A DNA stretch of 53,077 nt from Clostridia bacterium (GTDB taxonomy: Bacteria; Bacillota; Clostridia; Christensenellales; Aristaeellaceae). Of this stretch, positions 49,466 through 53,077 are shown piece by piece (positions within the stretch are counted from its first letter, which is position 1; each line of letters starts with the position of its first letter). Position numbers and translations under genes: made by a program. The DNA lies in contig JAFWES010000058.1 in assembly GCA_017512805.1 (NCBI GenBank), positions 1 to 53,077 of the forward strand, written 5' to 3'. The notes under the pieces were generated by a model. That model was not told the DNA's origin and searched no databases. It saw nothing but the letters and a program-made list of their open reading frames with translations.

Positions 49466-50674
49466 TCATTCCATCAGGGCGCTCAGCCGCGCCCCGATCG
49501 CTTCCATGAAAACCCGGCTGGTCACGCCCTGGGCGTCCCCTTCATACAACAGCGCCAGGTCCTTGGTCATGATTCCGTCCCGAATGGTGTCCAGCGTTGC
49601 TTTTTCCAAACGGTCGGCAAAGGTCATCAGCTCCGGCAGGCCATCCAGCTCCCCGCGCTTGCGCAGCGCGCCGCTCCAGGCGAAGATCGTGGCGACGGGA
49701 TTGGTGCTGGTCTCTTCCCCCTTGAGATAACGGTAATAATGCCGGGTGACGGTGCCGTGCGCGGCTTCATACTCATACTGCCCGCCCGGGGAAACCAGTA
49801 CGGAGGTCATCATGGCGAGAGAACCGAACGCGGTGGCAACCATATCGCTCATGACATCGCCGTCATAATTCTTGCACGCCCAGATAAATCCCCCTTCCGA
49901 GCGGACAACCCGGGCCACCGCGTCGTCAATCAGCGTATAGAAGAAGGTTATTCCCGCTTCCTCGAAGGCTTTTTTGTATTCCGTTTCGTACAGGTTTTCG
50001 AAAATATCCCGAAAGCGGTGATCATAGGTCTTGCTGATGGTATCCTTGGTGGAAAACCACAGATCCTGCCTTTCGCTCAGGGCGAAGCGGAAGCAGCTGT
50101 GGGCGAAGGAGGTGATGGAGCTGTCCAGGTTATGAACCCCCTGCAGCACGCCCGGGCCCTTGAATTCGTGGATCACTCTCCGGATCTCCTGACCGTCCTC
50201 TCTGGTGAATACGAGCTCTGCCTTTCCCGGGCCGGGAACCGCCATTTCCACGTTTTTGTAAACATCCCCGTAGGCGTGCCGGGCGATGGTAATGGGTTTT
50301 TTCCAGGTGCGGACCGTAGGGTAAATCCCATCCACCAGAATCGGCGCGCGAAAAACCGTCCCGTCCAGCACGCTCCGGATCGTTCCGTTGGGGCTTTTCC
50401 ACATCTTTTTCAGATGATATTCTTCCATGCGCTGCATATTGGGCGTAATGGTGGCGCACTTTACCGAAACGCCGTATTCCCGGGCGGCGCAGGCCGCGTC
50501 CAGGGTCACCTGATCATCGGTCTCATCCCTGTGCTTCAGGCCCAGATCAAAGTATTCTGTTTTCAGATCCACAAACGGCTCGATCAGCAGCTTCTTTATA
50601 TCAGCCCAGAGAACCCGGGTCATTTCGTCTCCATCCATTTCAACCAATGGCGTCGTCATTTGAATTTTGTTCAT
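49466..50674 (-). CDS. icd: NADP-dependent isocitrate dehydrogenase
   Basis: 402 residues, the dimeric type found in eukaryotes and some bacteria rather than the E. coli type. Oxidatively decarboxylates isocitrate to 2-oxoglutarate. Family features: [41 protein letters not shown], the catalytic Tyr/Lys region [17 protein letters not shown] and [25 protein letters not shown], and [11 protein letters not shown] near the nucleotide site. It lies 99 bp upstream of aconitase on the same strand and is probably co-transcribed with it. Confidence 0.95.
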   Translation of the reverse strand: MNKIQMTTPLVEMDGDEMTRVLWADIKKLLIEPFVDLKTEYFDLGLKHRDETDDQVTLDAACAAREYGVSVKCATITPNMQRMEEYHLKKMWKSPNGTIRSVLDGTVFRAPILVDGIYPTVRTWKKPITIARHAYGDVYKNVEMAVPGPGKAELVFTREDGQEIRRVIHEFKGPGVLQGVHNLDSSITSFAHSCFRFALSERQDLWFSTKDTISKTYDHRFRDIFENLYETEYKKAFEEAGITFFYTLIDDAVARVVRSEGGFIWACKNYDGDVMSDMVATAFGSLAMMTSVLVSPGGQYEYEAAHGTVTRHYYRYLKGEETSTNPVATIFAWSGALRKRGELDGLPELMTFADRLEKATLDTIRDGIMTKDLALLYEGDAQGVTSRVFMEAIGARLSALME

Positions 50675-50739
50675 TCGGTTTAATGCCTCCCCGCGTTTTT
50701 CCGTTCATTCTCATGAAAAGAATCCATGATTACAGCCAA

Positions 50740-50768
50740 ATTGTATACAAAAGAAGCCCCTGCCGCAA
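50740..50768 (-). promoter_or_regulatory. Probable promoter of icd-acn
   Basis: Minus strand TTGCGG (50768-50763), 17 bp, TACAAT (50745-50740). The -35 box falls in the loop and 3' arm of the upstream terminator hairpin. Confidence 0.5.
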
Positions 50769-50779
50769 CCCGGCAGGGG
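50749..50779 (-). terminator. Terminator of the ABC operon
   Basis: CCCCTGCCG (50757-50765) pairs with CGGCAGGGG (50771-50779); on the minus strand a CTTCTTTTG tract follows. Confidence 0.7.
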
Positions 50780-50876
50780 AAAAAAAACATAAAAACAACA
50801 ACGGCGATCTGGCGCATTCATGCCGGTTCCGCGGGGCGCCGGCCACCCTGTCCGCGATCGCTTCAGCCCCGATGGG

Positions 50877-51560
50877 TTAGGGGTCCGACGCTTCCGGAAG
50901 GCCTTCTTTCATCTTCAGAAGCCGGTCGGCATACGCGGCGGCTTCCGGCTCGTGGGTCACCAGCAGGACGCTGTGTCCGGCGTGGGCATAGTCCCGAAGG
51001 GTCTCCAGTACAAGCCGTGTATTCTCTTCGTCCAGATCCCCGGTGGGCTCGTCGCAGAAGAGGATCTCCGGCTCCGTCACCAGCGCCCGGCACAGAGTCA
51101 TCCGCCTCAGCTCCCCTCCGCTGAGCTCCCGGGGCCTGGCATCCTTTAGCGGCGTCATGCCGAAACGGTCCAGCAGCTCCTTTGCTTTCCCGGCCGTCTC
51201 TTCGTTTTCCCGCCGCAGGATCCGGGCGTTCAGCATCACATTTTCCCAAACGCTCAGCGTGTCCAGTGCCGCCCGGCCCTGGGGCACCACGGCCAGATGC
51301 GCCGCCCGAAAGGCGGAAAGGGCTTTGTCCTTCATGGTATACAGGTTTTTTCCCTCCGCGAAAACTCCGCCGCTGTCCGGCGGCAGCAGGCCGGCAAGAA
51401 GGCTCATGAACGTGGTTTTTCCGCTGCCGCTGCGGCCCATGATCACGGTCAGAGCGCCTTCCTCCAGGTCGAAATCGCAGGGCTGCACCGCGTAAAAATA
51501 GTTGCTGTTCCGGTTCTGCCGGAAAAATCTTTTGCTGATGTTCTGTGCTTGCAGCTTCAT
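50877..51560 (-). CDS. ABC transporter ATPase, LolD/MacB type
   Basis: 227 residues. Walker A GRSGSGKTT, signature LSGGELRR, Walker B ILFCDEPTGDLD and switch His in LLVTHEPEA. The type serves FtsX-fold permeases that act by mechanotransmission rather than by moving a solute through a channel. It lies 77 bp after the permease gene. Only a weak GGAG lies before the ATG. Confidence 0.92.
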   Translation of the reverse strand: MKLQAQNISKRFFRQNRNSNYFYAVQPCDFDLEEGALTVIMGRSGSGKTTFMSLLAGLLPPDSGGVFAEGKNLYTMKDKALSAFRAAHLAVVPQGRAALDTLSVWENVMLNARILRRENEETAGKAKELLDRFGMTPLKDARPRELSGGELRRMTLCRALVTEPEILFCDEPTGDLDEENTRLVLETLRDYAHAGHSVLLVTHEPEAAAYADRLLKMKEGLPEASDP

Positions 51561-51637
51561 TCTGTTCGGTCTCCGGATATTTCAGGATGATAGGATTTCC
51601 GTTGCGGAAAACGCTTTCCCGCGTCTCCCCGGAAGAT

Positions 51638-52834
51638 TCAGCCTTCCCGCAGGATCAGGCCCGTATCCACCCGGCTGACGCGCCCCGCCGCCCAGGCGGA
51701 CGCCAGGGGGCCGGCCACCAGGCAGATGCCCAGGGTGCCCATCGCCAGGGCCGCCTTTGTGCTCATGCCCGGCATCAGGAAGGGCAGCCCCAGCGCGCTT
51801 TCCAGCGCTGTGGAAAAGGCGCCGGTCAGCAGGAAGCCCGCCGCAATACCCAGCGCCGCCCCCAGAAGGCTGATGACCAGCGATTCCCTGAGCAGCAGCC
51901 CCGCCAGGGCTTTGCGGGAATATCCGCAGACCCTGAGGGTGGCAAACTCCCGGCGGCGTTCCCCCGTCACCAGCATAAACGCCAGCAGGAGGAGGAGCCA
52001 GCCCAGTACCAGAATCGCCCCGGCCAGACCGGTCATGGTTCCCCGAAGCCCGGTCAGGCTGTCAGATACGTCGGTGATCATGCTCCTGGTGCAGATAGCC
52101 CTGACCTTCCGGACATGAATGTTGATTTCATCCGCCACATCCTGCGGATCCGTTCCCTCCGCGGCTTTGATGTATACGGCGGAAACCGTATCCGCCGGAT
52201 CCCCGTTGATGGTGCTGTATCCGCCCAGATCCGCCGCCGCTTCCATCAGCGTCCGGACGGTATCCAGCGTGCAGTACACGGCCGTATCCAGGCCGGTGCC
52301 GGTGGGCGCCAGCTGGCCCGCCACGGGACAGGAGACGTTATACAGTTTAATGGATTCCCCCGGTCTGGCGTTCACCTTGGACCCTACCAGCAGGTCTCCG
52401 GTCCGCAGGGTATCCCGTTTGCTTTCCTTCAGCCAGCTCTGCACCGTAAAATCCTCTGCCGGATCAAAGCCGATCACCTGAATGGGCATGGAGCAGCAGC
52501 TGGCCCGCATGCTGGAAAGGTAAATCTGCGTGGCGCTGCGGGCGATGCCGGGGGTGGAATTGATCTTCTCCACCGTCTTCAGGGGCATGTAGTAGGGCCC
52601 GATGGTGCCCTGCAGAAACAGCGTCTCCGGATCCACCTTCAGCGCCCCTCTGGAAGGCATCACGATCACATCCGCCCCCAGGCGGTTTTCCAGGCTGGTC
52701 AGTCCCCGGTTCAGGGAGGCCAGCGTCAGCCCGCCCCCGCACAGGGTCAGGCTCAGGAAAAAAACCAGCAGGGTCAGGGCCGCCGTACGTCCCGGCCGGC
52801 CCGTCAGGTTTCGGAGCGTCAGCGATTTCTTCAT
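51638..52834 (-). CDS. FtsX/MacB-type ABC permease
   Basis: 398 residues. Helix 1 (TAALTLLVFFLSLTLCGGG) is followed by a large outer domain (about 45-270) with RASCCSMPIQVIGFDP, then three helices (LAGAILVLGWLLLLLAFMLV and two more) framing the FtsX motif EFATLRVCGYSRKAL. The ATG at 52834 follows GGGAAGGAAG and overlaps the DUF4418 stop as ATGA; the frame extends upstream only by reading the other gene out of phase. Role unknown; possibly export or sensing of a small peptide or lipid. Confidence 0.9.
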   Translation of the reverse strand: MKKSLTLRNLTGRPGRTAALTLLVFFLSLTLCGGGLTLASLNRGLTSLENRLGADVIVMPSRGALKVDPETLFLQGTIGPYYMPLKTVEKINSTPGIARSATQIYLSSMRASCCSMPIQVIGFDPAEDFTVQSWLKESKRDTLRTGDLLVGSKVNARPGESIKLYNVSCPVAGQLAPTGTGLDTAVYCTLDTVRTLMEAAADLGGYSTINGDPADTVSAVYIKAAEGTDPQDVADEINIHVRKVRAICTRSMITDVSDSLTGLRGTMTGLAGAILVLGWLLLLLAFMLVTGERRREFATLRVCGYSRKALAGLLLRESLVISLLGAALGIAAGFLLTGAFSTALESALGLPFLMPGMSTKAALAMGTLGICLVAGPLASAWAAGRVSRVDTGLILREG

Positions 52835-53077
52835 TTTCTTCCTTCCCGCACCCCGGAAAAGATTCCCGGCAATGCCGACACCAGAATGCACCCCGACAGG
52901 ATTTTCACCGCCGGCGCCGTAACGGCCCGGCAGCGCATGGTGTCCATCATGCACAGCGGCTTGATTCCCCCGGGCGCGAAGAAAGCGGCGATCCCGCATC
53001 CCGCCGCCAGGAGCAGCAGGCAGGCCGCGGACCGGCCGCGGCCGCGCAGCGCGGCGGACAGAAGCGCGGCCGCGGCC
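52831..53077 (-). CDS. DUF4418-like membrane protein (5' truncated by window end)
   Basis: The last 81 residues are visible, reading in from the window edge and stopping at TGA within ATGA. Two hydrophobic segments (SAACLLLLAAGCGIAAFFAP and VKILSGCILVSALPGIFSG) flank KPLCMMDTMRCRAVTAP, whose Cys-x6-Cys resembles the metal-like motif of DUF4418 proteins. These genes usually come directly before an FtsX-type permease and its ATPase, as here. Confidence 0.65.
   Translation of the reverse strand, partial: AAAALLSAALRGRGRSAACLLLLAAGCGIAAFFAPGGIKPLCMMDTMRCRAVTAPAVKILSGCILVSALPGIFSGVREGRK

Overview
The window reads as chromosome from a Gram-positive, Clostridia-type anaerobe, probably an uncultured plant-fibre degrader of rumen or gut. 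The evidence is AGGAGG-type ribosome sites, strict sigma-70-like promoters, LplB/YtcP-type sugar permeases, a PspC protein, a LacI repressor, BspA-like surface repeats, and many glycoside hydrolases without signal peptides, all in fairly GC-rich DNA. I recognised no rRNA, tRNA, insertion sequence, phage gene or CRISPR array.

Layout. 1-0.8 kb: 3' end of a cell-surface repeat protein. 1.3-5.7 kb: cytoplasmic GH10 xylanase, a small lipoprotein, and a GH94 cellobiose phosphorylase on the minus strand. 5.8-10.6 kb (minus): a compact type IV pilus/type II secretion-like operon with a transglutaminase-like protein, GspF/PilC, four small membrane proteins (at least three pilin-like) and a PilT ATPase; no PilB, PilD or secretin is visible. 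10.7-17 kb: a radical SAM protein divergent from an SH3-repeat exported protein that has a long structured leader, then murA, a J-domain protein and a membrane-anchored PIG-L deacetylase. 17-23.6 kb: CE2 esterase, GH78 rhamnosidase, a GH43-like remnant and a domain-permuted GH3. 23.6-23.8 kb: seven 24-bp tandem repeats and a bidirectional terminator. 23.9-30.7 kb (minus): an operon of two integral membrane proteins (one DUF5058-like), an M20 peptidase, a GH3 enzyme and an M3 oligoendopeptidase. 31-33.3 kb: PspC operon, then an operon with a small acidic protein, an exported rhodanese/cyclophilin-like fusion and a DUF1653-DUF4298 fusion. 33.3-45.4 kb: a sugar (probably fructan/sucrose) utilisation locus with LacI, YesL-like and fructokinase genes on the minus strand and, divergently, two permeases, a solute-binding protein, a GH32 fructosidase and an MsmK-type ATPase. 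45.5-47 kb: decaying relatives of GH32 genes. 47-50.7 kb (minus): aconitase and NADP-isocitrate dehydrogenase. 50.8-53 kb (minus): ATPase and FtsX-type permease preceded by a DUF4418 gene cut by the window end.

How it fits together. Oligosaccharides are imported and cut inside the cell by GH10, GH94, GH78, GH3 and GH32 enzymes, with CE2 removing acetyl groups. GH94 saves ATP by phosphorolysis and fructokinase catches the fructose freed by GH32. A palindromic LacI-type operator in front of the importer and a degenerate one in front of lacI suggest one regulator for both arms. Less explained items are the reduced pilus operon, the membrane pair with the M20 peptidase, three structured non-coding regions (11.96-12.13, 40.52-40.79 and 44.14-44.21 kb), and several gene remnants that point to recent turnover of carbohydrate genes.
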